A DNA stretch of 64,000 nt. It comes from Streptomyces sp. ISL-10 (lineage in GTDB: Bacteria; Actinomycetota; Actinomycetes; Streptomycetales; Streptomycetaceae). The stretch is from contig NZ_JAGGOJ010000004.1 of NCBI RefSeq assembly GCF_018614575.1, positions 1 to 64,000 of the forward strand, read 5' to 3'. The notes below the pieces were generated by a model. The model saw only the letters and a list, made by a program, of their open reading frames with translations. It was not told where the DNA came from and did no database searches. The position numbers and the translations under genes were made by a program. This document shows positions 54,549 to 63,009 of this stretch, one piece after another; position 1 is the stretch's first letter, and every line of letters starts with the position of its first letter.

Positions 54549-55142
54549 GTGAGCACGACACCACCTGTTCTCGCCGCAGAGCTGGCACAGGCGTGGGCCG
54601 ACATTCAGCGGCACCACCCCGAACTGCCGGATCTTGCCGCGCCCGAGTCCCTGATCGGAGAGTCCTCGTCCGCCTGCGGCGCCGAGCTCTCCTTCGAGCG
54701 ACTGCTCCACGAGGCAGTCCACGGCATCGCCGCGGCGCGAGGCGTCCGCGACACCTCCCGCGCCGGCCGTTACCACAACCGCCGGTTCCTCGCGATCGCT
54801 GAGGAGATGGGCCTTGACCACGTGGATGAGCCGCACCCGAGCAGCGGCTTCTCCCTGGTTGCGCTCAACCCCGAGGCCAAGCGGCGCTACCGCCCCACCA
54901 TCGAGCGGCTGCAGCGTGCCCTGAAGGCGCACACGGCAGCGACGACCTCCGACACCAAGCGCACGTTCCGCGGACCGGCCGCCCGGCACGGCTCCTCGGG
55001 CGGAGGGGTGCGGGTGAAGGCCGTCTGTGAATGCGGCCGCAATGTGAGAGTGGTTCCGTCGGTCCTCGCCCAGGCGCCCATCGTCTGCGGGGGCTGCGGG
55101 AAACCGTTCCGTATCCCGGAAGCGGTCGGAGCAGCCGGCTGA
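54549..55142 (+). CDS. SprT-like zinc-protein, HEAVH motif plus zinc ribbon
   Basis: This 197-residue soluble protein has a metalloprotease-type HExxH motif, LLHEAVHGIAA (His54, Glu55, His58). It is followed by DTSRAGRYHNRRFLAIAEEMGL, as in SprT-like proteins. A C-terminal zinc ribbon has Cys159, Cys161, Cys179 and Cys182 (VCECGRNV, then IVCGGCGKPF). Similar genes are frequent in Streptomyces, often near mobile or conjugative elements, in my recollection. SprT/Spartan relatives act in DNA-protein crosslink processing, but that is unproven here. The GTG start (MSTTPPVLA) is preceded by A/T-rich sequence. It stands alone between proS and rpsP. No other mobile-element gene is visible nearby. Confidence 0.72.
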   Translation: MSTTPPVLAAELAQAWADIQRHHPELPDLAAPESLIGESSSACGAELSFERLLHEAVHGIAAARGVRDTSRAGRYHNRRFLAIAEEMGLDHVDEPHPSSGFSLVALNPEAKRRYRPTIERLQRALKAHTAATTSDTKRTFRGPAARHGSSGGGVRVKAVCECGRNVRVVPSVLAQAPIVCGGCGKPFRIPEAVGAAG

Positions 55143-55470
55143 CCGCCCCGGAGCCCGACCACCGAGCCCGCGCCCGCGGGCACGGTGGGCAGGTGAGCGG
55201 GCAGGCCCGCCTGCCGGCTTGCGCCTCCCGCTGCCTTCGACGGGGACGGCAGGTGGTGGCGGCCGGTGAGGGCGGCCGGCAAAGAGGCCTCGGTGTGCCG
55301 GCGGGTGAGAACAGCCCCCGGCTGTATGGCACAATGGCTAGCTGTACTCGACAGCCGCACAGGAACCCTCTCGCCTCCGGCTGACGCGTCCATCGGGCAC
55401 TCCGAGTACCGCAACCCCACGTGGCATCCCGTTGTGCCCAACCACGTCAAGACCAGGAGACACCACACCC
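55143..55470. promoter_or_regulatory. Spacer and leader of the rpsP operon
   Basis: No gene is supported. A possible -10 CACAAT occurs near 55329, upstream of rpsP, and the sequence GCTGT-ACTCG-ACAGC just after it forms a small hairpin. The final 100 bases are the likely rpsP leader with an AGGAG site near 55456. No matching -35 is clear. Confidence 0.35.
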
Positions 55471-55914
55471 GTGGCAGTCAAGATCAAGCTGAAGCGTCTG
55501 GGCAAGATCCGTTCGCCTCACTACCGCATCGTCGTCGCCGACTCCCGTACCCGCCGTGACGGCCGGGCCATCGAGGAGATCGGCCTGTACCACCCGGTGC
55601 AGAACCCGTCGCGCATCGAGGTCGACTCGGAGCGTGCGCAGTACTGGCTGTCCGTCGGCGCCCAGCCGACCGAGCCGGTTCTGGCCATCCTGAAGCTCAC
55701 CGGCGACTGGCAGAAGGTCAAGGGCCTGCCGGCCCCGGAGAAGCCGCTGCTGGCCCCGGCGACCAAGGAAGACAAGCGCGCCTCCTTCGACGCCTTCGCC
55801 AAGGCTCTCGAGGGCGACGACGCCAAGGGTGAGGCCATCACCCCGAAGGCGAAGAAGGCCGACAAGAAGGCGGACGAGGCCGAGGCCGCTCCCGCCGAGT
55901 CGACCGAGGCCTGA
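55471..55914 (+). CDS. rpsP: 30S ribosomal protein bS16
   Basis: This 147-residue bS16 begins with the normal core ([20 protein letters not shown], then [13 protein letters not shown] and [20 protein letters not shown]; each in part). A Lys/Ala/Glu-rich C-terminal extension of about 60 residues ends in [12 protein letters not shown], a feature of actinobacterial S16. The GTG start has AGGAG about 10 bases upstream. khpA begins two bases after the stop. It leads the rpsP-khpA-rimM-trmD-rplS operon for ribosome and tRNA maturation. Confidence 0.97.
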   Translation: MAVKIKLKRLGKIRSPHYRIVVADSRTRRDGRAIEEIGLYHPVQNPSRIEVDSERAQYWLSVGAQPTEPVLAILKLTGDWQKVKGLPAPEKPLLAPATKEDKRASFDAFAKALEGDDAKGEAITPKAKKADKKADEAEAAPAESTEA

Positions 55915-55916
55915 GC

Positions 55917-56156
55917 ATGCTCGAGGAGGCTCTCGAGCACCTCGTGAAGGGCATCGTCGACAACCCGGACGAGGTGCAGGTCGCCTCGCGCAACCTGCGC
56001 CGCGGCCGCGTGCTGGAGGTCCGGGTCCACCCCGACGACCTCGGTAAGGTGATCGGCCGCAACGGCCGCACCGCGCGCGCACTGCGTACCGTCGTGGGCG
56101 CCATCGGTGGCCGTGGCATCCGCGTCGACCTCGTCGATGTGGACCAGGTCCGCTGA
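55917..56156 (+). CDS. khpA: KH-domain RNA-binding protein KhpA
   Basis: This 79-residue protein is a single KH RNA-binding domain with the GXXG loop in VIGRNGRTARALRTVV (GRNG). The family start MLEEALEHLVKGIVDNPDEV is present. KhpA-type proteins bind many small and messenger RNAs, usually with KhpB/EloR, and affect cell elongation in firmicutes. The partner khpB is not in this window. It is sandwiched between rpsP and rimM and co-transcribed with them. Confidence 0.95.
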   Translation: MLEEALEHLVKGIVDNPDEVQVASRNLRRGRVLEVRVHPDDLGKVIGRNGRTARALRTVVGAIGGRGIRVDLVDVDQVR

Positions 56157-56170
56157 TCGAAGGTGAAAGC

Positions 56171-56192
56171 GGATCCGGGAGCGCCCGGATCC
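56171..56192 (+). other. Hairpin between khpA and rimM
   Basis: Perfect nine-base-pair stem GGATCCGGG/CCCGGATCC with a four-base loop, 15 bases after the khpA stop. A second stem GGGCCGGGG/CCCCGGCCC lies at 56208-56241. Either could attenuate the downstream genes or mark processing sites. Confidence 0.6.
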
Positions 56193-56236
56193 ACGCAGCA
56201 CCGGCTCGGGCCGGGGAGGGCTTTCGGGCCCGCCCC

Positions 56237-56271
56237 GGCCCGTCGTCGTATCCCAGGCCCGTCGTCGTATC
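56237..56271 (+). repeat. Nineteen-base-spaced direct repeat before rimM
   Basis: GGCCCGTCGTCGTATC occurs at 56237-56252 and again at 56256-56271, ending just before the rimM ribosome site AAGGAGAG. Confidence 0.8.
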
Positions 56272-56286
56272 GAAGGAGAGACAAGC

Positions 56287-56844
56287 GTGCAGCTGGTAGT
56301 GGGACGGATCGGCCGCGCCCATGGCATCAAGGGCGAGGTCACCGTCGAGGTGCGCACGGACGAGCCGGAGCTGCGGCTCGGCCCCGGCGCGGTGCTCGCC
56401 ACCGACCCTGCCTCCGCGGGGCCGCTGACGATCGAGTCGGGCCGGGTGCACAGCAGCCGGCTGCTGCTGCGCTTCGAGGGCGTACGCGACCGCAACGCCG
56501 CCGAGGCGCTGCGCAACACGCTGCTCATCGCAGAGGTGGACCCTCAGGAGCTTCCCGAGGACCCCGACGAGTACTACGACCACCAGCTGATGGACCTGGA
56601 CGTGGTCCTCGCCGACGGCACGGAGATCGGGCGGATCACCGAGATCAGCCACCTGCCCTCGCAGGACCTCTTCATCGTCGAGCGGCCCGACGGCAGCGAG
56701 GTGATGATCCCGTTCGTCGAGGAGATCGTCACCGAGATCGACCTGAGTGAGCAGAAGGCCGTCATCGACCCGCCGCCCGGCCTGATCGACGACAGCGAGG
56801 CAGAGGTCGCCTCCAGTCGCGAAGCGCCGGAGGACGAGTCCTGA
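56287..56844 (+). CDS. rimM: 16S rRNA processing protein RimM
   Basis: This 185-residue assembly factor for the 30S head binds S19 and helps finish 16S rRNA processing. The N-terminal domain starts [20 protein letters not shown]. The C-terminal PRC-barrel domain holds [20 protein letters not shown] and [16 protein letters not shown]. The last 20 residues are an acidic tail ([17 protein letters not shown]). The GTG start follows AAGGAGAGACAAGC. The stop overlaps the trmD start by one base. Confidence 0.96.
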   Translation: MQLVVGRIGRAHGIKGEVTVEVRTDEPELRLGPGAVLATDPASAGPLTIESGRVHSSRLLLRFEGVRDRNAAEALRNTLLIAEVDPQELPEDPDEYYDHQLMDLDVVLADGTEIGRITEISHLPSQDLFIVERPDGSEVMIPFVEEIVTEIDLSEQKAVIDPPPGLIDDSEAEVASSREAPEDES

Positions 56845-57665
56845 TGCGGCTCGACGTCGTCACGATCTTCCCCGAGTACCTCGAACCGCTGAACGTGTCC
56901 CTCGTCGGCAAGGCCCGCGCCCGTGGTCAGCTCGGCGTCCATGTGCATGACCTGCGCCGGTGGACCTACGACCGCCACAACACGGTCGACGACACCCCGT
57001 ACGGCGGCGGCCCCGGCATGGTCATGAAGACCGAGCCCTGGGGAGAGGCCCTGGACGACATCCTCGCCGGCGGCTACGAGTCGGGCGCCCACGGCCCCGT
57101 CCTGGTCGTGCCCACCCCCAGCGGTCGCCCCTTCACCCAGGAGCTCGCCGTCGAGCTCGCCGAGCGGCCCTGGCTCGTCTTCACTCCCGCCCGCTACGAG
57201 GGCATCGACCGCCGGGTCGTCGACGAGTACGCGACCCGTATGCCGGTGTACGAGGTCTCCATCGGTGACTACGTGCTGGCCGGCGGCGAAGCGGCCGTCC
57301 TGGTCATCACGGAGGCCGTGGCCAGGCTGCTGCCCGGAGTCCTCGGCAACGCGGAATCGCACCGGGACGACTCCTTCGCGCCCGGCGCCATGGCCAATCT
57401 GCTGGAAGGGCCCGTCTACACCAAGCCTCCTGTCTGGCGCGGACGCGCGATCCCGGACGTGCTCGTCAGCGGCCACCACGGGAAGGTCGCGCGGTGGCGG
57501 CGGGACGAGGCGCTCCGCCGCACGGCCCTCAACAGGCCCGATCTGATCGAGCGTTGCGACCCCGCGGCCTTCGACAGGAAGGACAAGGAGATCCTCTCCC
57601 TGCTCGGCTGGGCCCCCGAGCCCGGCGGCCGATTTTGGCGCAGGCCCGAGGCCATGGAAGAATGA
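56844..57665 (+). CDS. trmD: tRNA (guanine-37-N1)-methyltransferase TrmD
   Basis: This 273-residue SPOUT methyltransferase adds m1G37 to tRNAs. The family start [16 protein letters not shown] is present. So are DDTPYGGGPGMVMKTEP (active-site loop), FTPARYEGIDRRVVDEYATR, and the knotted SAM-binding motif EVSIGDYVLAGGEAAVLVI. GVLGNAESHRDDSF and the C-terminal domain are complete. Its ATG overlaps the rimM stop, so the two are coupled. Confidence 0.98.
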   Translation: MRLDVVTIFPEYLEPLNVSLVGKARARGQLGVHVHDLRRWTYDRHNTVDDTPYGGGPGMVMKTEPWGEALDDILAGGYESGAHGPVLVVPTPSGRPFTQELAVELAERPWLVFTPARYEGIDRRVVDEYATRMPVYEVSIGDYVLAGGEAAVLVITEAVARLLPGVLGNAESHRDDSFAPGAMANLLEGPVYTKPPVWRGRAIPDVLVSGHHGKVARWRRDEALRRTALNRPDLIERCDPAAFDRKDKEILSLLGWAPEPGGRFWRRPEAMEE

Positions 57666-57790
57666 GCCGCTGCTGTACGTCCGGCCGGCGCCCCTGCCAC
57701 AGGGGGAACGACGCCCGCCCGGCGGAGGCACCCCATCTCATCACGACATTCCGTCGATGACCTGTGGCATCGGCGAGGAAGCAGACCACC

Positions 57791-58141
57791 ATGGCTCACC
57801 TGCTCGACAGCGTCAACGCGGCTTCGCTGCGCACCGACGTCCCGGCCTTCCGCCCCGGCGACACCGTGAACGTCCACGTTCGCGTCATCGAGGGCAACCG
57901 CTCCCGTATCCAGCAGTTCAAGGGCGTCGTCATCCGCCGCCAGGGCGCGGGCGTGAGCGAGACCTTCACGGTCCGCAAGGTCTCCTTCTCCGTCGGCGTC
58001 GAGCGCACCTTCCCGGTGCACAGCCCGATCTTCGAGAAGATCGAGCTCGTCACCCGCGGTGACGTCCGCCGCGCCAAGCTCTACTACCTGCGCGAGCTGC
58101 GCGGCAAGGCTGCCAAGATCAAGGAGAAGCGCGACAACTGA
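57791..58141 (+). CDS. rplS: 50S ribosomal protein bL19
   Basis: This 116-residue bL19 lies at the subunit interface. The family blocks [40 protein letters not shown] and [20 protein letters not shown] are all seen. The start is the second in-frame ATG (57791). The frame opens upstream at 57764, but homologues begin here. It is last in the ribosomal/tRNA-modification operon. The signal-peptidase genes follow 57 bases later in the same direction. Confidence 0.97.
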   Translation: MAHLLDSVNAASLRTDVPAFRPGDTVNVHVRVIEGNRSRIQQFKGVVIRRQGAGVSETFTVRKVSFSVGVERTFPVHSPIFEKIELVTRGDVRRAKLYYLRELRGKAAKIKEKRDN

Positions 58142-58198
58142 GCTCCGGCTCATACGCGCGCCCGGTGTCACAGGGCGGCCGGATAGGCTCTGCCACCG

Positions 58199-58978
58199 AT
58201 GGACACCGAAGCACAGCACACGGAGCGCGACCCCTCTTCCGATCCCGCCGACGGGACTCAGGAAGAGAGGTCGCGCTCCGCGCGTCGTTGCGGCCGCTCC
58301 CCGATGTCCCTGCGCGCCGCGGCCCTGACAGGCGTCGCCTGCACCGTCTTCGTGCTGCTGCTCAGCCACTTCGTGGTGCAGCCCTTCCAGATCCCGAGCA
58401 GCTCCATGGAGCCCGCCCTGCAGGTCGGCGACCGGGTACTGGTGAACAAGCTGGCCTACCGGTTCGGCTCGCGGCCCGCACGGGGGGATGTCGTCGTCTT
58501 CGACGGCAGGGGCTCCTTCGTCCCCGAGGAACTGATGGAAAACCCCGTCAGTTCCGTAGTACGAGAGGGGCTCGCTGTGCTCGGGCTCGCCGAGCCGGCC
58601 GAGACGGATTTCGTCAAACGCGTGGTGGGCACGGGCGGGGACCGGGTGGTCTGCTGCGACACGGAGGGGAGGGTCGAGGTGAACGGTGTACCGGTCGACG
58701 AGAGATATCTGCACCCCGACGGCGTGCCCTCGGAGGTGGCCTTCGACATCGTCGTCCCCGAGGGGGCGCTCTGGGTCATGGGTGACCACCGCAGCGCCTC
58801 ACGTGACTCCCGGGACCATCTCGGGGAGCCCGGCGGCGGCATGGTGCCCGTGGACAAGGTGATCGGCCGGGCCGACTGGATCGGCTGGCCCATGAGGCGC
58901 TGGTCCGGCCTGGAGGCCACCGACGCCTTCGCCGGCGTCCCGGAGCCCGGCCGGGTGCCCGGCGGTGCCCATGGGTAA
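58199..58978 (+). CDS. sipW: Type I signal peptidase SipW
   Basis: This 259-residue membrane serine protease cleaves signal peptides. One N-terminal helix (AAALTGVACTVFVLLLSHFVV) precedes the catalytic Ser69 in IPSSSMEP. The general-base Lys140 lies in FVKRVVGTGGD. Boxes D and E read VPEGALWVMGDHRSASRDSR. No second C-terminal helix is evident, unlike SipX and SipY. It is the first of four tandem signal peptidases. The start of sipX overlaps its end by a few bases. Confidence 0.95.
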   Translation: MDTEAQHTERDPSSDPADGTQEERSRSARRCGRSPMSLRAAALTGVACTVFVLLLSHFVVQPFQIPSSSMEPALQVGDRVLVNKLAYRFGSRPARGDVVVFDGRGSFVPEELMENPVSSVVREGLAVLGLAEPAETDFVKRVVGTGGDRVVCCDTEGRVEVNGVPVDERYLHPDGVPSEVAFDIVVPEGALWVMGDHRSASRDSRDHLGEPGGGMVPVDKVIGRADWIGWPMRRWSGLEATDAFAGVPEPGRVPGGAHG

Positions 58979-60026
58979 CCGCGGACGACGGGCGAGCCAC
59001 CGGGCCGACACCCGGCTGCCCACCGGGACGCGGCCGACCGACGGCGGCCGGCCCCTGCCGGGCCGGGCGGAGCGGCGCAGGCTGGCACAGAAGGTCAAGC
59101 GCAAACGCCGCCGCTCGGCCGTCAAGGAGATACCCCTCCTGATCACCGTGGCGCTGGTCATCGCCCTGGTGCTGAAGACGTTCCTGGTGCAGGCCTTCGT
59201 CATCCCGTCCGGCTCGATGGAGCAGACGATCCGCATCCAGGACCGGGTCCTGGTCGACAAGCTCACCCCATGGTTCGGCTCGAAGCCGCAGCGCGGTGAC
59301 GTCGTTGTCTTCAAGGACCCCGGCGGCTGGCTGCCGCAGCAGGAGAAACCGCAGACCGACGATCCGGTCGTGGTCAAGCAGGTCAAGCAGATGCTGACCT
59401 TCATCGGGCTGCTGCCGTCGGACGACGAGCGCGACCTGATCAAAAGGGTCGTGGCGGTCGGCGGGGACACCGTGAAGTGCTGCGACGCGAACGGCCGCGT
59501 CACGGTCAACGGCGTAGCGCTGAACGAGCCCTATCTGCACCCAGGAAACGTTCCGTCGACCATGAAGTTCGATGTGCAGGTGCCAGCCGGGCGGCTCTTC
59601 GTGATGGGCGACCACCGCTCCGACTCCGCCGACTCCCGGTTCCACCTCGACGAGGAGGGGCAGGGCACCGTCGCGGAGGACCGGGTCGTGGGCCGCGCCG
59701 TCTTCATCGCCTGGCCGCTGGACCACTGGCGCAGACTGGAGGAGCCGGAGACCTACGCATCCGTGCCCAACGGGCGTGCCGGGGCGAGTGCGGCGGCACC
59801 GCAGTCGAATAGTGTGTCGTCCAAGGATCTGAACGGAATGGTCCTGCTCCCGACCCCTGCGGAACTCCCGCTCGTTATGGGAGTGGTGGGCCTGTTCCTT
59901 GTACGGGGCAGGCGGTTCGCGCGGAGTGAGGAGTGGATGTGGGGGACGTGGCGGTCGGCGCTCGGTCCGGACACGACGATCCAGAGGAGAGGCCGGGGCG
60001 ACCTCCCGAGCAGCCCTCGGACGTGA
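58971..60026 (+). CDS. sipX: Type I signal peptidase SipX
   Basis: This 351-residue signal peptidase has a very basic N-terminus, one helix (IPLLITVALVIALVLKTFLV), catalytic Ser82 (IPSGSMEQ) and Lys158 (DLIKRVVAVGGD), with VMGDHRSDSADSR. A C-terminal hydrophobic stretch (LPTPAELPLVMGVVGLFLV) predicts a second anchor. The last 30 codons or so overlap the start of sipY in another frame by 94 bases. Start options are this ATG or a GTG two codons earlier. Confidence 0.93.
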   Translation: MGNRGRRASHRADTRLPTGTRPTDGGRPLPGRAERRRLAQKVKRKRRRSAVKEIPLLITVALVIALVLKTFLVQAFVIPSGSMEQTIRIQDRVLVDKLTPWFGSKPQRGDVVVFKDPGGWLPQQEKPQTDDPVVVKQVKQMLTFIGLLPSDDERDLIKRVVAVGGDTVKCCDANGRVTVNGVALNEPYLHPGNVPSTMKFDVQVPAGRLFVMGDHRSDSADSRFHLDEEGQGTVAEDRVVGRAVFIAWPLDHWRRLEEPETYASVPNGRAGASAAAPQSNSVSSKDLNGMVLLPTPAELPLVMGVVGLFLVRGRRFARSEEWMWGTWRSALGPDTTIQRRGRGDLPSSPRT

Positions 60027-60853
60027 CGGACGGGGAAGTGCCGATGAGCGGGGACGACGACCAAGCGCCGGAAGACGGCGGTACGGGACAGAAGAAGCAG
60101 CGATCCTTCTGGAAGGAACTGCCGCTCCTGATCGGTATCGCGCTGCTGCTCGCGCTCCTGATCAAGACGTTCCTGGTGCAGGCCTTCTCCATCCCGTCCG
60201 AATCGATGATGAACACCCTGCAGCGCGGCGACCGGGTGCTCGTGGACAAGCTCACCCCCTGGTTCGGCTCGGAGCCCGAGCGCGGCGAGGTCGTCGTCTT
60301 CCACGACCCCGGCGGCTGGCTGGAGGGCGAGCCCACCCCGGAGCCGAACGCGCTGCAGGAGGTCCTCAGCTTCATCGGGCTCATGCCGTCCGCCGAGGAG
60401 AAGGACCTCATCAAACGGACGATCGCGGTCGAGGGCGACACCGTGGAGTGCAAGAAGGACGGCCCGCTGAAGGTCAATGGCAAGGCGCTGAACGAGCCGT
60501 ACATCGCCCCGGGCAGCACCCCGTGCGACGAGCGGTCCTCCTTCGGTCCGCTGACCGTGCCCAAGGACCGGATCTGGGTCATGGGCGACAACCGCCAGAA
60601 CTCGCAGGACTCCCGGTACCACATGGAGGACGTCAACGGCGGCTTCGTCCCCGTCGACAAGGTGGTCGGACGAGCCGTCGTCGTCGCCTGGCCGCTGAAC
60701 CGCTGGTCCACGCTTCCCGTGCCGGGCGCCTTCGACCAGCCGGGAGTGGCCGCGGCACTCTCCTCGGTGCCCGCGGCGCTCGGCCTGGCCGGTGCCTTGC
60801 CGATCGTGCTGCGGCGCAGGAGGAGGCTGACCGACGGGCGTACCGCCGGGTAG
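59933..60853 (+). CDS. sipY: Type I signal peptidase SipY
   Basis: This 306-residue signal peptidase has a long acidic N-terminus (about 60 residues), an N-terminal helix (KELPLLIGIALLLALLIKTF), catalytic Ser91 (IPSESMMN) and Lys161 (DLIKRTIAVEGD), and WVMGDNRQNSQDSR. A C-terminal helix (AAALSSVPAALGLAGALPIVL, in part) is present. In S. coelicolor and S. lividans, SipY is a major signal peptidase. The GTG start has GAGTGAGGA upstream, within the end of sipX. A start at ATG 60044 (MSGDDDQ) is also possible. Confidence 0.94.
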   Translation: MDVGDVAVGARSGHDDPEERPGRPPEQPSDVTDGEVPMSGDDDQAPEDGGTGQKKQRSFWKELPLLIGIALLLALLIKTFLVQAFSIPSESMMNTLQRGDRVLVDKLTPWFGSEPERGEVVVFHDPGGWLEGEPTPEPNALQEVLSFIGLMPSAEEKDLIKRTIAVEGDTVECKKDGPLKVNGKALNEPYIAPGSTPCDERSSFGPLTVPKDRIWVMGDNRQNSQDSRYHMEDVNGGFVPVDKVVGRAVVVAWPLNRWSTLPVPGAFDQPGVAAALSSVPAALGLAGALPIVLRRRRRLTDGRTAG

Positions 60854-60923
60854 TGTGCCGTCCCGGAAGCTGTCCCGGGACCCGCATCCGGGGGACCGGA
60901 TCTCCGAGGTGAGGAGCGCTGGA

Positions 60924-61667
60924 ATGAGCGGTGCACGACGTGAGGGCGACGGCCGGGGCAGGCTCGGAGCCGCTTTGTCCGGCATGGCCGTGGCCGTCGG
61001 CTGTGTGCTCTTCCTCGGCGGATTCGTCTGGGGCGCACTCGTCTACCAGCCGTACACGGTGCCGACCGATTCCATGTCCCCGACAGTGCAGGCGGGCGAC
61101 CGGGTGCTCGCCGAGCGGATATCCGGCGACGAGGTCCGCCGCGGCGACGTGGTCGTCTTCCGCGACAAGCAATGGGGCGACATGCCCATGGTCAAGCGGG
61201 TGGTCGGAGTCGGGGGCGACGAGATCGTCTGCTGCGACGGCGACGGACGTCTGACGATCAACGGCAAGCCCGTCGACGAACCGTATCTGCACATCGAGGG
61301 GCCGGCCGCCGAGCGGTTCACCGCCGAGGTTCCCGAGGGACAGCTGTTCCTGCTCGGCGACGAGCGCAAGGGCTCCCTGGACTCCCGGTCCCACCTCCAG
61401 GACGCTGGGCAGGGGTCGGTCCCCCGCTCGGCCGTGGAGGCACGGCTGGACGCAGTGGCCTGGCCGCTGAGCGGTGGAGCCGTGGAGCGGCCGGAAGGTT
61501 TCGCCGCACTGCCCGGCGGGGTGTCGCAGCCGGGGCCGGTGGGCCTCATGCTGGTGGCCGTCGCGGCCGGAGCAGTGCTCATCGTCGGCGGCGCCGCGTA
61601 TGGGCCGACGGTCGACCGGCTCGGCGGGGCGCGGCGCAGGAAGGTGGTGACCGCAGGTGCTGCATGA
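60924..61667 (+). CDS. sipZ: Type I signal peptidase SipZ
   Basis: This 247-residue signal peptidase is the smallest of the four. It has an N-terminal helix (GMAVAVGCVLFLGGFVWGAL), catalytic Ser50 (VPTDSMSP) and Lys91 (PMVKRVVGVGGD), and a shortened box E, LFLLGDERKGSLDSR. The family Met-Gly-Asp reads Leu-Gly-Asp. A C-terminal helix (VGLMLVAVAAGAVLIVGG) follows. The ATG start is preceded by GAGGTGAGGAG. The final codons overlap the NUDIX gene. Confidence 0.93.
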   Translation: MSGARREGDGRGRLGAALSGMAVAVGCVLFLGGFVWGALVYQPYTVPTDSMSPTVQAGDRVLAERISGDEVRRGDVVVFRDKQWGDMPMVKRVVGVGGDEIVCCDGDGRLTINGKPVDEPYLHIEGPAAERFTAEVPEGQLFLLGDERKGSLDSRSHLQDAGQGSVPRSAVEARLDAVAWPLSGGAVERPEGFAALPGGVSQPGPVGLMLVAVAAGAVLIVGGAAYGPTVDRLGGARRRKVVTAGAA

Positions 61668-62166
61668 GGCATCGGACGCGCAGACCGGACTGCGGAAGGT
61701 CGCCCGGGTCATCCTGCTCGACCCCGAGAACCGGATCCTGCTGTTGCACGGCTTCGAGCCGGACGATCCCGACGTCACGTGGTGGTTCACCCCCGGCGGC
61801 GGCCTGGAGGGCGACGAGAGCCGCGAGGAGGCCGCGCTGCGTGAGCTGGCCGAGGAGACCGGGATCACGGAAGTGGAACTGGGCCCCGTGCTCTGGCAGC
61901 GGCACTGCTCCTTCCCGTTCGCCGGGCAGCGCTGGGACCAGGACGAGTGGTACTTCCTGGCGCGTACCACCCGGACCGACGCGGTGCCGCACTCCCTCAC
62001 GGAGTTGGAGCGCCGAAGCGTCGCGGGCCTGAGGTGGTGGACCTCCGCCGAACTGTCGGCGGCCCGTGAGACGGTGTACCCGACCAGGCTCGCCGAGCTG
62101 CTGCTTACGCTGCTCGACGAAGGACCTCCGCGTGTTCCAGTGGTGCTCGCCCCGGAAATCGTCTAG
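61657..62166 (+). CDS. NUDIX hydrolase
   Basis: This 169-residue hydrolase of nucleoside diphosphates linked to another moiety has a perfect NUDIX box, GGLEGDESREEAALRELAEETGI (residues 48-70 with G-x5-E-x7-REL-x-EE-x-G-I; quoted here only for its pattern). The Trp-rich strand TWWFTPGGG precedes it. The exact substrate is unknown. The GTG start overlaps the end of sipZ, so it is in the same transcript. A DUF2469 gene follows after about 55 bases. Confidence 0.94.
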   Translation: MLHEASDAQTGLRKVARVILLDPENRILLLHGFEPDDPDVTWWFTPGGGLEGDESREEAALRELAEETGITEVELGPVLWQRHCSFPFAGQRWDQDEWYFLARTTRTDAVPHSLTELERRSVAGLRWWTSAELSAARETVYPTRLAELLLTLLDEGPPRVPVVLAPEIV

Positions 62167-62221
62167 GGACGCGGGACGCTGGCGCACAATAGGGGGACGC
62201 AAGGCTGAAGGGGAACATGCC

Positions 62222-62530
62222 ATGAGCGCCGAGGACCTCGAGAAGTACGAGACCGAGATGGAGCTGAAGCTCTACCGGGAGTACCGAGATGTCGTCGGGC
62301 TGTTCAAATTCGTGATCGAGACAGAGCGCCGCTTCTACCTCACCAACGACTACGAGATGCAAGTGCACTCGGTCCAGGGTGAGGTCTTCTTCGAGGTCTC
62401 GATGGCGGACGCCTGGGTCTGGGACATGTACCGCCCGGCCAGGTTCGTGAAGCAGGTGCGGGTGCTCACCTTCAAGGACGTGAACATCGAGGAGCTCAAC
62501 AAGAGCGACCTGGAGCTGCCCAGCAGCTGA
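62222..62530 (+). CDS. DUF2469 family protein
   Basis: This 102-residue protein matches DUF2469 over its whole length: [59 protein letters not shown], and [19 protein letters not shown]. The family is restricted to actinobacteria, is acidic and soluble, and has no known function. It is strongly conserved between sip/NUDIX and yraN in the order. The ATG follows AAGGGGAACATGCC. No membrane or metal motifs are seen. Confidence 0.93.
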   Translation: MSAEDLEKYETEMELKLYREYRDVVGLFKFVIETERRFYLTNDYEMQVHSVQGEVFFEVSMADAWVWDMYRPARFVKQVRVLTFKDVNIEELNKSDLELPSS

Positions 62531-62646
62531 CGCAGCCCGTCCGAGTGGCGGAGTTTTCCACAATCCGGCAGTTGTCCACGGTTTTCCACCAAGATCCAAA
62601 AGTCCGGCGCCGGTGCATCAGAGTCGGTGCCGGAGGTGGTGCCGAA

Positions 62647-63009
62647 ATGAACGCGACGGGGGCACTGGGACGGTACGGCGAGGATCTGGCGGCACGGCTG
62701 CTGGTCGGGTCCGGAATGCGCCTGCTGGCGAGGAACTGGCGGTGCGGACGCGCCGGTGAGATCGACATCGTCGCCCGCGACGGCGACGCGGTGGTCGTCT
62801 GCGAGGTCAAGACCCGAAGAGCGGGCTCCTACGAGCATCCGATGGCCGCGGTCACACCGGCCAAGGCGAGACGGCTCAGGCGCCTTGCCGACTGCTGGCT
62901 GGAGCGGCACGGAGGGCCGCCGCCGGGCGGGGTCCGCATCGACCTGGTGGGGGTGCTGCTGCCCAGGCGCGGAGCAGCCGTCGTCGAGCATGCCCGGGGG
63001 GTGGCCTGA
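62647..63009 (+). CDS. yraN: UPF0102 (YraN) nuclease-like protein
   Basis: This 120-residue protein has the restriction-endonuclease-like fold of the UPF0102/YraN family. The start is [19 protein letters not shown]. The acidic and Lys residues of the nuclease core are visible in [21 protein letters not shown] (E38, D40, E53, K55; quoted as parts GEIDIV and CEVKTR). The activity is unproven. The ATG used matches the family start, with GGAGGTGG upstream. The stop overlaps the next gene start by one base. yraN next to yifB/comM is a conserved arrangement in actinobacteria. Confidence 0.94.
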   Translation: MNATGALGRYGEDLAARLLVGSGMRLLARNWRCGRAGEIDIVARDGDAVVVCEVKTRRAGSYEHPMAAVTPAKARRLRRLADCWLERHGGPPPGGVRIDLVGVLLPRRGAAVVEHARGVA

